Shown here one piece after another: positions 25,574 through 34,920 of a stretch of 64,000 nt of DNA. The notes under the pieces were generated by a model. That model ran no database searches. It saw only the letters and a list, made by a program, of their open reading frames with translations, and was not told the DNA's origin. Positions within the stretch are counted from its first letter, which is position 1. The number at the start of each line of letters is the position of its first letter. A program made the translations under genes and the position numbers. This stretch comes from Streptomyces sp. NBS 14/10 (GTDB taxonomy: Bacteria; Actinomycetota; Actinomycetes; Streptomycetales; Streptomycetaceae). The DNA lies in the NCBI RefSeq assembly GCF_002224125.1, contig NZ_NCSM01000007.1, positions 313,839-377,838 of the forward strand, written 5' to 3'.

Positions 25574-26734
25574 ATGACCACGAGCAGACGCACACTGATG
25601 ACGGCGGCAGCGGCCGCCGGGCTGGCAGCCACGGCCGTCGGTACGGGGACGGGCACGGCTTACGCGAAGGGCGGCGGACGAGCGGTGAAGGAACACTTCG
25701 GAACGCTGGCCGACGGCACCAAGGTCGACCGCTGGACGATCGAGAACGGCCGTACCCGGCTCTCCGTACTCACCTACGGCGGCATCGTCCAGTCCCTGGA
25801 GATCCCCGACCGCCACGGCCGGCTAGGCAATGTGTCGCTGGGCTTCGCCGACCTGGACTCGTACGTGGCCGGCAGCCCGTACTTCGGCGCCCTGATCGGC
25901 CGCTACGGCAACCGCATCGCGAACGGCAAGTTCACTCTTGACGGCCACGCCTACCAACTCCCCGTCAACGACGGCCCCAACAGCCTCCACGGCGGGGACA
26001 AGGGCTTCGACAAGCGGGTGTGGTCCATCGAGCCGTTCGAGGACGGCGGCAACGTCGGCCTGACCCTGCGCCGGGTCAGCCCCGACGGCGAGATGGGCTA
26101 CCCCGGGAAGCTGACGGTACGCGTCGACTACACCCTGACGTCGGCGGGCGACTGGCACATCGACTACGAGGCCACGACCGACAAGGCCACGGTCGTCAAC
26201 CTCACCAACCACACCTACTACAACCTGGGAGGCGAAGGCACCGGCTCCATCTACGACCACCGGCTCCAGATCGCCGCCTCCCGTTACACCCCGGTCAACA
26301 AGACCCTCATCCCGACGGGTGAGCTGGCGAAGGTCGCCGGCACACCCTTCGACTTCCGTCGGTCGAAGGCGGTCGGCCGGGACATCCGCGAGGCGCACCA
26401 GCAGGTGCTCTACGGGCAGGGGATCGACCACAACTTCGTCCTCGACAAGGGCATCACGAGCCGTCCCGAGCACATCGTGACGGTCAGCGAGCCGGAGTCG
26501 GGCCGTGTGATGCGGATCGCGACGACGGAGCCGGGTGTGCAGTTCTACACCGGCAACTTCCTGGTCGGCACGCTGGCGGGCACATCGGGGCAGGTCTACC
26601 GGCAGGGCGACGGCTTCTGCCTGGAGACCCAGCACTTCCCCGACTCGCCCAACCAGGCCGGCTTCCCGTCCACGGTGCTGCGACCGGGGCAGACTTACCG
26701 GTCGACGACGGTGCACTCGTTCTCGACGCGCTGA
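25574..26734 (+). CDS. galM: Tat-secreted aldose 1-epimerase (mutarotase)
   Basis: A 386-aa exported mutarotase that interconverts alpha and beta anomers of aldoses. The start at ATG 25574 (GGAG upstream) gives the Tat signal SRRTLMTAAAAAGLAATAVG, ending about AYA. Family motifs are YGGIVQSLEIPDR, RYGNRIANGKF, NSLHGG, the catalytic His region NLTNHTYYNLGG, IDHNF, and the catalytic Glu in FCLETQHFPDSPN. It follows the sugar ABC transporter directly and probably supplies the anomer taken up by it. Confidence 0.93.
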   Translation: MTTSRRTLMTAAAAAGLAATAVGTGTGTAYAKGGGRAVKEHFGTLADGTKVDRWTIENGRTRLSVLTYGGIVQSLEIPDRHGRLGNVSLGFADLDSYVAGSPYFGALIGRYGNRIANGKFTLDGHAYQLPVNDGPNSLHGGDKGFDKRVWSIEPFEDGGNVGLTLRRVSPDGEMGYPGKLTVRVDYTLTSAGDWHIDYEATTDKATVVNLTNHTYYNLGGEGTGSIYDHRLQIAASRYTPVNKTLIPTGELAKVAGTPFDFRRSKAVGRDIREAHQQVLYGQGIDHNFVLDKGITSRPEHIVTVSEPESGRVMRIATTEPGVQFYTGNFLVGTLAGTSGQVYRQGDGFCLETQHFPDSPNQAGFPSTVLRPGQTYRSTTVHSFSTR

Positions 26735-26799
26735 GCGTGTCTTTCGCTCCCTCCCACCCCGCGCGATGGCCTTAGAGTGCGGGGCGGGAGGGAGTTCGC

Positions 26800-29700
26800 A
26801 TGCCGGGTCTGGACCCTGACCGGGTCGCGGAGGTCATCGTTGCGTATGAGACGGGCGATGGCGGACGCAAGGGCAAACGCGGCTCGGGGTACCTGATCAC
26901 CGACCGTACGGTGCTCACCGCCGCGCACGTGGTGGCGGATGCCGCCACCATCCAGCTCAGGTTCCGCGCCGACCAGGAGGGCGCGTGGAGCGCGGACGGG
27001 GTCGTCGTGTTCAAGGCCCCGCACATCGATATCGCGGTGGTGTCCCTCATGGACACCCCGGACCTGCCTCCCGTCCCAACGGTCACCTTCGGCAGACTGG
27101 TGGACGCCGACGGCGAACTCCCCTGCTCAATGATGGGTTTCCCACGCTTCAAGCTCCGCGAGGACGCACCCGGATCGGGCTCGCGTTTCCGAGATGCCCA
27201 CCACCAGCAGGGCACCATCTCCCCTTGGTCCAACACCCGCCAGAAGAGCCTCTCCATCCGGGTCGACGCTCCAGCCCCGGACCCCGACCCCGAGGTGTCC
27301 CCCTGGGAGGCGATGTCGGGCGCGGCGGTGTGGAGCGAGGGCCATCTCATCGGTGTCGTCATCGAGCATCACGCCTCCGAGGGCCTGGGACGGCTCACGG
27401 CCTCACGCGTGGACCACTGGCACGAGGCGCTGAGCAAGGCGGAGTCGGCCCAACTCGCCCTGTTCACCGGCTTTCCCGCCCGGCGGGAGGGGCTGCGGGA
27501 GGTCCGCGTGCCCGCCGGGCGCGCGGGGCAGCGGGAGGAGGCCGTACGGGCCCTGCTGAGCGCCGAGCGCACGGACTCCGACGTCCAGCCCTACCGCTTC
27601 CTGGACGCCGACGCTCCTGCTCTGGAACGGGTCTATGTCCACCAGCGGGTGGTGGAACACACCGAGGCAGCAGCTCCGGAGCCCGTCCCCGCCGAGGAGA
27701 TCCTGGACCGGCACCGGCATGTGCTGATCGAGGGCGAGGCGGGCGCGGGCAAATCGACGTTCACGCAACGGGTGGCGCGGCGCGGCGCGGAGACGCCCGG
27801 GGCGCGGGAGCACGCCGTACGCATCCCCGCCGTCGACCTGACTCACGGTGCTCCGCTGCCTGTCCTGCTTCGCGACTCGGTGCAGCGGCGGCTGGGAGGC
27901 CACCTGGGGACCGAACTCCCCCGCGACCTCTTCGAGTCGGGCGGCGACGGTGACTGGCTCCTCTTGGTCGACGGCCTGGACGAGATCGTGGACACGGCGG
28001 CGCGGCGCCGCGTGATCTCCATCGTGGCGGCCAACGCGTCGGGTCCGTACCGCTGGGTGGTCACCACCCGCTTCCTGCCCCCACACGAGCTTGCCCCCTT
28101 GCGGGATGCGGGCCTCGCCTCGTACGCCCTCGCCCCCTTCGACGATTCCCAGCTCCGCGAACTGGCCCGCCGCTGGCTGGACGGGGACTCCGAGCGGGCC
28201 GAGGCTTTCCTGCGGGAGGTCGAGCGCAGCGGGCTGCGGCAGCTGGTCCGTACGCCCCTGGTCGCGGCCATCACCCTGTCCATCTTCCGCCGAGCACCGG
28301 GTGCCGGGCTTCCGACCGGTCGCCCCGGCCTCTACCAGGAGTGCGTCCGCTATCTGCTCAGCGGTCGTCCAGGGGAGGAAGAACGGCGGGCTGGGCTGCT
28401 GCGGGCCGTGGCTCAGGCGGGCGGCTCACGAAGGCTCGCGGAGTGGCTGTACGGCGCCCGCATCAAGCTCCTCACCGCGCTCGCCCACAACACGCTGACG
28501 GCTGACACGCCGCTGCTGGAGGAGGCGCTGCGGTGGATCGCCCAGCAGGCCGACGAAGCCACGGACTTCCTGCACGGCTGGCGCGAGGTGGTCACCGGTC
28601 TGCTGAGCGGCGCCGGGTTGCTGTTGTACGAACGGGGCTCGGGCGAGCTGCACTGGGCTCACCGCAGCTTCGCGGAGTACTTGGCCGCCCACGACACGGC
28701 GAGTCGGCTGCCCGCCGGCTGGCCGGGGGCGGAGCCGCTGCGGGATGAGCTGGTCCGGGATGCGCTGCGGGGAGAGCGGCAGGACTTCGGGGTGCTGGCC
28801 ATCGCCTGCTGGGCGGGACGGGCGGGAGCCGATGCGGAGCGGTTGGTGGGGTGGCTGCTGTGGAGTAGTGACGACTACGACCTCTTTGGTAAGCACCGGG
28901 GGCCCAGCATCATCGTCTTGGACGGGGACAGCAGTGTTCCGGACGACCACGCGGCGCTGGCCGGGCGGCTGCTGGCGGAGGGTGTGCGGGTGCCCGATGC
29001 CCTCACCACCTCGGTGCTGAACCGCCTGCTGGAGAGGGCCGGCTCCCCCTGGCACGCACAGGAGTTCTGCGCTCTGATCGCCGCTCAGCCCATGCGCGAC
29101 GCGGCGTACCAGGCCCTGGTGACCATGGCCGACAACGATCGGCTCAGCATCACCACGCGCTCAGGTGCCGTCGTTGCGCTCGGGCGCATCTTCGGTTTCG
29201 AGGCCGCGCTGGCCAAGGCCGAGGGTCTTCTGGCGTCGCGGCAGATCGAGCACACGACTTATGCGTCGCCGAACTCCGGGAGAGTCAGGAGCGGTCCGGT
29301 CAGTGAAGGACGGATCGCCGCGGCGTACTACCTGCTGGCCCTGGGCAGCCGGATCCACGGCCTTGTGCGACGTGTGCTCACCGATGTGTCACTGCCGGCC
29401 GACGACGACCTGGGGCGTTTCCTCCTTGGCAACTGTGCTGTCGCGCTGGGCGACACGGTGTCGCTGCTGCGCCTGCTTGACCTGTCCCCCGACGGTGACC
29501 GGCTACCCGACGCGGACGATATGCGGCTACTGATCCAGGCGGGGGCGTACGACACGGCGGACTCCATGACCAACGCGCTCTTCACCATGGTCGAGGATCC
29601 GCCACCCACTGACAGCCCCTTGTGGCGGGGCGAGCGGGAGTACTGGCTCGAGGACATCGTCCAGGCTCTGTGTGCCGCTGCCGAAGCGTACTTGTCCGCC

Positions 29701-30396
29701 GGACGGGATGAGGCGGCCGCGGCTGTCGCACGGCGCCTCCTCGGCGCCCCTCTCCCGTCCGACGAACTGAACTCCACCCCGTACACCGTGCTGGTGCGTA
29801 CGGGCGTACCGGAGCCGGCCCTCGCCGCACTCGCTCCCGGAAAGGACGGCACCTCATCCCCGCTGTGGGGGCCCTACTGGGCCGAAGTCGCCCGCACGCT
29901 GCATGGCGAGGGTTATGTCGACGAGGTACGGAACGCCACGGAGGCGCGCCTCGCCCGTCCCATCCCACTGGCCGAGGCGGTGGAGATCGCCAAGTACCTC
30001 GTCTGGGCTGGAGACCCGCGGGGTCTGGAGGCGCTGCTGACCATCGCCAACCACCCCGACACTGATGTCTCAACTGCTCTGCGCGCGGTCCAGGACCTGC
30101 TCGACGGAGAGTTCCACGCGGCGGCGGTCGACACGCTCATCGCGCTGTCTCAGCGGCCCGTATCGGGGGACACAGGACTGGACATCGCCCGGCTCCTCGC
30201 CGGTGCGGGGGCAGAAGACGAGGCCGGCCGCCTCGCGCTGACCCTGCTGCTCGAAGCGGCCGCCTCCCCCCACCTGCCCACGCGGGACTTGGCGGATCTG
30301 GCCCGGATGCTGGAGCGCCGCGGCCTGTACGAGGTCACGGAAGCCGTGGACGGGCTGCGCTCGCTGCTCGATCAGCCCGCCGAGGACGAGGGGTAA
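26800..30396 (+). CDS. Trypsin-like protease-NACHT NTPase with helical repeat tail
   Basis: A 1198-aa soluble protein. Residues 1-215 are a trypsin-like domain with a complete triad: His43 in TAAHVV, Asp77 in HIDIAV, Ser173 in AMSGAAV, followed by GVVIEHHA. A NACHT/STAND NTPase follows: Walker A GEAGAGKST (312-320), Walker B LLLVDGLDE (387-395), and VTTRFLPP as the sensor-like strand. The remaining 700 residues are Leu/Ala-rich helical repeats, the usual sensor of such proteins. Bacterial STAND/NACHT proteins with a protease effector are known or suspected antiviral and cell-suicide devices. No partner defence gene is adjacent, so it would act alone. The ATG has GGGAGGGAG upstream. Its 3' end overlaps the EI24 gene by 25 nt tail to tail. 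Confidence 0.85.
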   Translation: MPGLDPDRVAEVIVAYETGDGGRKGKRGSGYLITDRTVLTAAHVVADAATIQLRFRADQEGAWSADGVVVFKAPHIDIAVVSLMDTPDLPPVPTVTFGRLVDADGELPCSMMGFPRFKLREDAPGSGSRFRDAHHQQGTISPWSNTRQKSLSIRVDAPAPDPDPEVSPWEAMSGAAVWSEGHLIGVVIEHHASEGLGRLTASRVDHWHEALSKAESAQLALFTGFPARREGLREVRVPAGRAGQREEAVRALLSAERTDSDVQPYRFLDADAPALERVYVHQRVVEHTEAAAPEPVPAEEILDRHRHVLIEGEAGAGKSTFTQRVARRGAETPGAREHAVRIPAVDLTHGAPLPVLLRDSVQRRLGGHLGTELPRDLFESGGDGDWLLLVDGLDEIVDTAARRRVISIVAANASGPYRWVVTTRFLPPHELAPLRDAGLASYALAPFDDSQLRELARRWLDGDSERAEAFLREVERSGLRQLVRTPLVAAITLSIFRRAPGAGLPTGRPGLYQECVRYLLSGRPGEEERRAGLLRAVAQAGGSRRLAEWLYGARIKLLTALAHNTLTADTPLLEEALRWIAQQADEATDFLHGWREVVTGLLSGAGLLLYERGSGELHWAHRSFAEYLAAHDTASRLPAGWPGAEPLRDELVRDALRGERQDFGVLAIACWAGRAGADAERLVGWLLWSSDDYDLFGKHRGPSIIVLDGDSSVPDDHAALAGRLLAEGVRVPDALTTSVLNRLLERAGSPWHAQEFCALIAAQPMRDAAYQALVTMADNDRLSITTRSGAVVALGRIFGFEAALAKAEGLLASRQIEHTTYASPNSGRVRSGPVSEGRIAAAYYLLALGSRIHGLVRRVLTDVSLPADDDLGRFLLGNCAVALGDTVSLLRLLDLSPDGDRLPDADDMRLLIQAGAYDTADSMTNALFTMVEDPPPTDSPLWRGEREYWLEDIVQALCAAAEAYLSAGRDEAAAAVARRLLGAPLPSDELNSTPYTVLVRTGVPEPALAALAPGKDGTSSPLWGPYWAEVARTLHGEGYVDEVRNATEARLARPIPLAEAVEIAKYLVWAGDPRGLEALLTIANHPDTDVSTALRAVQDLLDGEFHAAAVDTLIALSQRPVSGDTGLDIARLLAGAGAEDEAGRLALTLLLEAAASPHLPTRDLADLARMLERRGLYEVTEAVDGLRSLLDQPAEDEG

Positions 30397-31205
30397 GGCG
30401 CCGCAGGGTAGCCCGGCTGCGTACGGTCGTCGTCCCCGTCCGCATCGTCGTCGTCATCCGCCCGCGCCTCCTCCCCCATCAGATCCCGTACGAACAGCGT
30501 CGCCCCCGCCACCGCCCCCGGCATCAGGAACACCGCGACCAGCGGCAGCAGAAAGGCCAGCGCCAGCGGGACGCCGAAGCCGAGGCTGAACATCCGGCGG
30601 CCACGCAGCAGCCGGCGCCGCTCCTTCAGCAGCACCCCGCGCCGCAGCAAGGCAATCGACGTAAGTTCCTCGGTGAGGAAGAAGCCCGTGACGCAGAAGG
30701 CGAGCACCGGGATCACGGTCTGGCCGATCACCGGTACGAAGCCCAGCGCGAAGAACAGCACGCCCCACAGCGCTACCCGGAACACCAGCGCGATCGCCTC
30801 GCGCAGGCCGATCCACAGCTCTCGCCACAGCGGCAGACCGGACTCGGGCGCGGTGCCGGACTCGGAGATGTCGACCTGTTCGGAGAGGGATTCGTAGAAG
30901 GGCTGGCCGACGAGGAGCGTGACCGCGGTGAAGGTGAGGATGGCGAGGAAGAGGCAGACGCCGACGAAGAGGACGGACAGCCCGCCACGGAAGACGTCGA
31001 GCCATGGCGAGGGCCAGCCGTCGGCGAAGGGGGTGGCCCAGTCGATGATGTCGTCGGTCCAGAAGAACAGCGCGACGAGCGCCGCCGCGTACCCGACGAG
31101 GGTGATGAGGGCGGGAATCATCCCGAACCCCCACCACCGTCCGTGCCGGGCCACCCAGCGCTGCCCCTTCACCAGATAGCCGAACCCGGCCGCAAGATCA
31201 CGCAT
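30372..31205 (-). CDS. EI24/CysZ-like integral membrane protein
   Basis: A 277-aa membrane protein with five to six hydrophobic segments (WGFGMIPALITLVGYAAALVALFF; LSVLFVGVCLFLAILTFTAV and others) and the EI24 family ending GVPLALAFLLPLVAVFLMPGAVAGATLF. The C-terminal 35 residues are an acidic Asp-rich, Pro-containing cytoplasmic tail. E. coli CysZ of this family is a sulfate transporter, but most actinobacterial members are uncharacterised. It is convergent with the NACHT gene, overlapping its last 25 nt. Confidence 0.85.
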   Translation of the reverse strand: MRDLAAGFGYLVKGQRWVARHGRWWGFGMIPALITLVGYAAALVALFFWTDDIIDWATPFADGWPSPWLDVFRGGLSVLFVGVCLFLAILTFTAVTLLVGQPFYESLSEQVDISESGTAPESGLPLWRELWIGLREAIALVFRVALWGVLFFALGFVPVIGQTVIPVLAFCVTGFFLTEELTSIALLRRGVLLKERRRLLRGRRMFSLGFGVPLALAFLLPLVAVFLMPGAVAGATLFVRDLMGEEARADDDDDADGDDDRTQPGYPAAPYPSSSAG

Positions 31206-31238
31206 GGGGCCGTAGCTTACTTGGCCTGGGTGAACCTC

Positions 31239-32606
31239 TTACTTGCGCGCGTACACCACTCCCAGCTTGTCGATCTCATCCCCCGCACGCCCCGTGAAGC
31301 CGGTGATCTGCCACCCGGCGGGCGCGGTGTACGTCACGGCGTCGGTGGTCGGCGTTCCGGCGGCGAGCCGCCGTCCCGCGTCCGTCGTGAAGGCGGCGGA
31401 GAAGAGGCGGGTGCGGCCGTCCTTGGTGCCCTGGGTGAGGGTGACCGAGGTGAGGTGTTCGGCGGGGGCGAGGGTGAGGGAGGCGGGGGTGCCACCCGGG
31501 CCGCCGTGAGCAAAAACAGTGCCGCCGTCGAGGGTCAGGGACACCGCGTCGAGGCGGGAGGCGCCGCGCAGGGTGAGGGTGCGGGGCGCGGCGGGGGTGG
31601 CGGGGAGGTCGTCGGCGTCGTTGAAGGCCGTGCCGTGGGGGCCGCCGAACTGGTCGCTGGCGCGGAGGCTCTGCGGGAGCTTCCAGGAGAAGTCGACGGT
31701 GTGCGGGTAGTGGTCGGACAGCGGCTCGCCGGCGGAGTCGAGGAAGTCCGGGTGTTCGTTGTTGTAGCGGGTGGCGGTGAGGGTGAGCAGCGGGCCGGCG
31801 CGGTAGAGGACCTTGTCGACGACCTCGCAGGTGTTGGTGACATGGTCGGGGTCGCAGACCAGGGCGTCGGAGCCGGCGGGCGGGGCGGAGCCGCCGCGGA
31901 TGAGCTGGACCCAGGCGTCGGTGAGGCCGTTGCTGCTGGTCAGGTCGCGGATGTTGTCCTCGGCGCGGGTGTAGCGGGTGTTGGTGTCGCCCATCACGAT
32001 GACCGCGTTGCCTGCGGAGTTGGCGGCGATGAAGTCGGAGAGCTGGGTGATGTTGGCGCGGCGGGCGGCGAGGTCGGCGGCGGTCGTGCCCGCGTTGGTG
32101 TGGACGTTGTACAGGTCGACGTACACGCCCTCGGCCAGGCGGGCGCGGGCGAGGGTGAAGCCCTTGGGGGTGAGGCAGTCGGTGCCGTTGCACGTGGTCC
32201 ACTTCACCCGCTCGAAATCGTCGTACGGCAGGTCGGAGAGGGTGTTCAGGCCGTCGCCGAAGGGCACTCCGCCGCTGGTCGGGGTGCGGTACGGGTGGTC
32301 GTCGCCGGCGTACAGCGCGGCGTGGTAGTTGAAGTCCTCCTGGACGTTGACGAGGTCGTACGCGCCCAGGCGGGGCGAGATGAGCGGGGTGTTCTTCTCG
32401 GGGTGGCTGGAGGACAGCCCCTCGGGCAGCCCGGCCACGTTGTAGCTGAGCACATTGAACGAGCCGCTGTCGGGGGCGGCAGTAGGGACGTTCGCGGCCG
32501 CGGTGGGGGTGTCCAACGCCGCGGCCGATGTGCCGCCGCCCAGCGCTGCCGTGGCCGCGGCGAGCGCCGCCGTCAGTGCGATTGCCAGCCGTGTGGCCCG
32601 TCTCAT
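31239..32606 (-). CDS. Secreted endonuclease/exonuclease/phosphatase-family enzyme
   Basis: A 455-aa exported protein with a Sec signal (RRATRLAIALTAALAAATAALGG). The EEP (DNase I/sphingomyelinase-like) domain shows NVLSYNVAGLPE, VNVQED (metal-binding Glu), DLYNVHTNAG, VIVMGDTN (catalytic Asp/Asn) and the final SDHYPH. A C-terminal domain of about 130 residues (from about 325; LRGASRLDAVSLTLDGG, GWQITGFTGRAGDEIDKLG) resembles a jacalin-type lectin. Together these suggest a secreted phosphodiesterase, such as a sphingomyelinase or nuclease, with a glycan-binding module. GAGAGGA lies upstream of the ATG. Confidence 0.85.
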   Translation of the reverse strand: MRRATRLAIALTAALAAATAALGGGTSAAALDTPTAAANVPTAAPDSGSFNVLSYNVAGLPEGLSSSHPEKNTPLISPRLGAYDLVNVQEDFNYHAALYAGDDHPYRTPTSGGVPFGDGLNTLSDLPYDDFERVKWTTCNGTDCLTPKGFTLARARLAEGVYVDLYNVHTNAGTTAADLAARRANITQLSDFIAANSAGNAVIVMGDTNTRYTRAEDNIRDLTSSNGLTDAWVQLIRGGSAPPAGSDALVCDPDHVTNTCEVVDKVLYRAGPLLTLTATRYNNEHPDFLDSAGEPLSDHYPHTVDFSWKLPQSLRASDQFGGPHGTAFNDADDLPATPAAPRTLTLRGASRLDAVSLTLDGGTVFAHGGPGGTPASLTLAPAEHLTSVTLTQGTKDGRTRLFSAAFTTDAGRRLAAGTPTTDAVTYTAPAGWQITGFTGRAGDEIDKLGVVYARK

Positions 32607-32637
32607 GTGGGGTCCTCTCCCGGGAGGGTTACGGGGA

Positions 32638-32675
32638 GTACCGCCCCGCCGGAGTCGGCTCCGGCGGGGCGGTAC
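32638..32675 (-). terminator. Strong hairpin after the pectate lyase gene
   Basis: Perfect 17-bp arms (32638-32654 and 32659-32675) with a TCGG loop, 25 nt past the pectate lyase stop on its strand. Confidence 0.8.
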
Positions 32676-32699
32676 GGGTGCGAGGTGCGGGGGTGATGC

Positions 32700-33722
32700 T
32701 CAGATCTTGCCCGCCCCGGCCTGCCCGGTCACCGTCGAGACGACCGACGACGCGGGCTCGGCGGTGTACGAGTACGGCGGGTTGGTGAAGCTGCCGACCT
32801 GGGAGACCTCGGTGGCGGCGCCGCCCAGGTCGTTGCCGCGCAGCACCGCGTATCCGTCCACGTCGCTGTCGCGGTTGGTGGTCACCGCCACCTTGGTGTC
32901 GCGGAACACGTTGTTCTCCACGAGCATCTGCGCGCCCATCCTGGAGTGCGCGGCGGTTTCCGCGCCCTGTACGTAGTTGTCGTAGAAGTGCCCGGTGCCG
33001 AACCGCAGGCTCGGGATCCGCGAGTACACGTTGGAGAACCAGTTGTGGTGGTACGTCACCTTCAGGTGACCGGTGTCCTCACTGGCGTTGTTGTCGCTGT
33101 GTCCGACCAGGCTGCCCTTGAAGTGGTCGGCGAACTTGTTCCAGGACACCGTGACGTTGTCGGACGCGTGGTTGATGTCCAACAGGCCGTCGTAGTAGTC
33201 CTTGTCGTGGTCCCGGTCAGCCGAGAAGGTGTTGTGGTCGATCCACACCTTCGTGGACTTCTGGACGGTGATTCCGTCCGCGGGGGCGACCGGCTTGCTG
33301 ATGTTCAGATTGCGGATGACGACGTTGGTCTTCCCCTTCAGCCGCAGCCCACCGCCGGTGAACCCGGACGACGAGCCGACGCCCAGCACGGTGGTGTTGG
33401 ACCCGACGTCGACCTGCCCGGACAGCGAGATGAGGCCGGACACCTTGACGACCTTCGCGCTGTCGCTCGCGACGGCGCTCTTGAAGGCGGCCAGGGTGGT
33501 GACGGTGGTGGCGGAGGCGTTGCCGCCGCCGGTGGTACCCGCGCCGAAGCCGATCGGCGAGTTCTCGGCCGTGATGGCCGAGTCGGCTGTGCTGGCCGTG
33601 TCGCCGGACGGCGCGCCGTGGGCGGAGACGGCCGAGACGGTGCCGAGGGTGAGCGCGGCCACGACACCCGCGGCGAGGGCGGTGAGTTGGCGCCTGCGGA
33701 GGATGGTGCGCTGTTCTGTCAT
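32700..33722 (-). CDS. Secreted pectate lyase, polysaccharide lyase family 1
   Basis: A 340-aa enzyme that cleaves polygalacturonate by beta-elimination outside the cell. The ATG at 33722 follows AGAGGA and gives a signal peptide (RRRQLTALAAGVVAALTLGTV...). The parallel beta-helix of PL1 is recognised by KTNVVIRNLNI, WIDHNTFS, DNVTVSWNKFADHFKG, the VTYHHNWF strand and SRIPSLRFGTGHFYDNYV, where the Arg region is catalytic. Length is normal. Two LacI-type palindromes lie upstream, so pectin-dependent induction is probable. Confidence 0.93.
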   Translation of the reverse strand: MTEQRTILRRRQLTALAAGVVAALTLGTVSAVSAHGAPSGDTASTADSAITAENSPIGFGAGTTGGGNASATTVTTLAAFKSAVASDSAKVVKVSGLISLSGQVDVGSNTTVLGVGSSSGFTGGGLRLKGKTNVVIRNLNISKPVAPADGITVQKSTKVWIDHNTFSADRDHDKDYYDGLLDINHASDNVTVSWNKFADHFKGSLVGHSDNNASEDTGHLKVTYHHNWFSNVYSRIPSLRFGTGHFYDNYVQGAETAAHSRMGAQMLVENNVFRDTKVAVTTNRDSDVDGYAVLRGNDLGGAATEVSQVGSFTNPPYSYTAEPASSVVSTVTGQAGAGKI

Positions 33723-33768
33723 GGGGGGAGTCCTCTCATTCCGAGAAGATCTCCACGCGGGAGGGGAG

Positions 33769-33780
33769 GCAAGCGCTTGC
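33769..33780. promoter_or_regulatory. LacI-family-type operator before pectate lyase
   Basis: Perfect 12-bp palindrome GCAAGCGCTTGC, 47 nt upstream of the pectate lyase start. AAGCGCTT cores are typical LacI/GalR-family half-site junctions. Confidence 0.6.
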
Positions 33781-33926
33781 TGAAGAGCGGCAAGCACGCT
33801 GGTCGCTAGGGCCGGTGGAGATCGCCAAAGGTGCGGCTCTGACGTGTTCTTTGACGTGTTCGACTCTGCTGCCAAGCGGGTGGTCGGTCCGTGCCAGCAG
33901 AGGGCAGCTACCGGGAACGAAGCTAG

Positions 33927-33938
33927 TAAGCGCTTGTA
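33927..33938. promoter_or_regulatory. Second AAGCGCTT element
   Basis: TAAGCGCTTGTA with the same AAGCGCTT core, between the pectate lyase and the intradiol dioxygenase genes. It may control either, or loop with the site at 33769. Apart from these two sites the 375-nt divergent gap (33723-34097) shows no gene. Confidence 0.5.
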
Positions 33939-34097
33939 GTGATGTCAACGCTCTTGTCGTCACCGTCAACAACCCTTCACCCAATACCCATCGCATCACT
34001 CACGCCACAAGGAGTTGGCGTTAAAGACCTGTTGACGCGCGGAGACTTTGCCGAACCCACAGCGGCCACACAGCAACCCTCTCTAGTTTGCGTGCTC

Positions 34098-34859
34098 ATG
34101 ACAGATTCGAATGCGCCCATCGGGCGCCGCAGAGTACTGATCGCCGGTAGCGCCGCCGCCGCGGCCGTCGGACTGGGCGCGGCCGTCGCCACCCCCGGCC
34201 GCGCGGAAGCCGAAGCCGACCCCCAGGCCGCCGCGGCCGCCGTCTGCACCCTCACCAAGGAGCTCACCGAAGGCCCCTACTACCTCGAGCACGCACTCGT
34301 CCGCTCCGACGTCTCGGAGAGCAAGCCCGGAATCCCGCTCCAGCTCGCCCTCACCGTCGTCGACAACGCCACCTGCGCGCCCCTCAACAAGGCGCTCGTG
34401 GAGATCTGGTACTGCGACGCGCTCGGCGAGTACTCCGGCTTCGTCGGCAACAACGGCCACCAGGAGCCGGACAACGGCAAGTTCCTCCGCGGCGGTGTGC
34501 TCACCGGCACCGACGGGATCGCCAAGCTCACCGGCATCTACCCCGGCTGGTACCGGGGCCGCTGCGTCCACATCCACCTCAAGGTGCACACCGACGTCAC
34601 GCTCACCTCCGACGGCTCGTTCACCGGCGGCAACGAGATCCACACCGGCCAGCTCTTCTTCTCCGAGACCGTCACCCAGGCGGTCGCGAAGCTCTCCCCG
34701 TACTCCACCAACACCGTCCCCCGCACCACTCTGGACGCCGACGGCATCTACGACGGCGGCGGGGCGGCCTCCGGCCTGCTGACCCTCACCGCGCTGGGCT
34801 CCTCGCCCTCCGCGGGCCACAAGGGCACCCTCACAGTCGGCGTGGACCCCGACGCCTGA
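34098..34859 (+). CDS. Tat-secreted intradiol ring-cleavage dioxygenase
   Basis: A 253-aa exported non-haem Fe(III) dioxygenase of the protocatechuate/catechol 1,2-dioxygenase type. The Tat signal GRRRVLIAGSAAAAAVGLGAAV precedes the domain. Likely iron ligands are the Tyr in EGPYYLE and the Tyr-His-His set in YPGWYRGRCVHIHLKV. Extracellular members from Streptomyces act on catechols from lignin breakdown; no carbohydrate-binding module is attached here. No good ribosome-binding site precedes ATG 34098, so the start could be leaderless or at a nearby GTG. A rho-independent terminator follows. Confidence 0.88.
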   Translation: MTDSNAPIGRRRVLIAGSAAAAAVGLGAAVATPGRAEAEADPQAAAAAVCTLTKELTEGPYYLEHALVRSDVSESKPGIPLQLALTVVDNATCAPLNKALVEIWYCDALGEYSGFVGNNGHQEPDNGKFLRGGVLTGTDGIAKLTGIYPGWYRGRCVHIHLKVHTDVTLTSDGSFTGGNEIHTGQLFFSETVTQAVAKLSPYSTNTVPRTTLDADGIYDGGGAASGLLTLTALGSSPSAGHKGTLTVGVDPDA

Positions 34860-34879
34860 CCAGCCAGCCCTCGCACTCC

Positions 34880-34908
34880 GGCCCCCGCCCGGCGGGGGCC
34901 GTCTTTTT
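34880..34908 (+). terminator. Rho-independent terminator with T-tract
   Basis: GC-rich arms GGCCCCCG/CGGGGGCC are followed by GTCTTTTT, the only classical T-tailed terminator noticed in the window. Confidence 0.85.
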
Positions 34909-34920
34909 CGCCGCAGGGGG

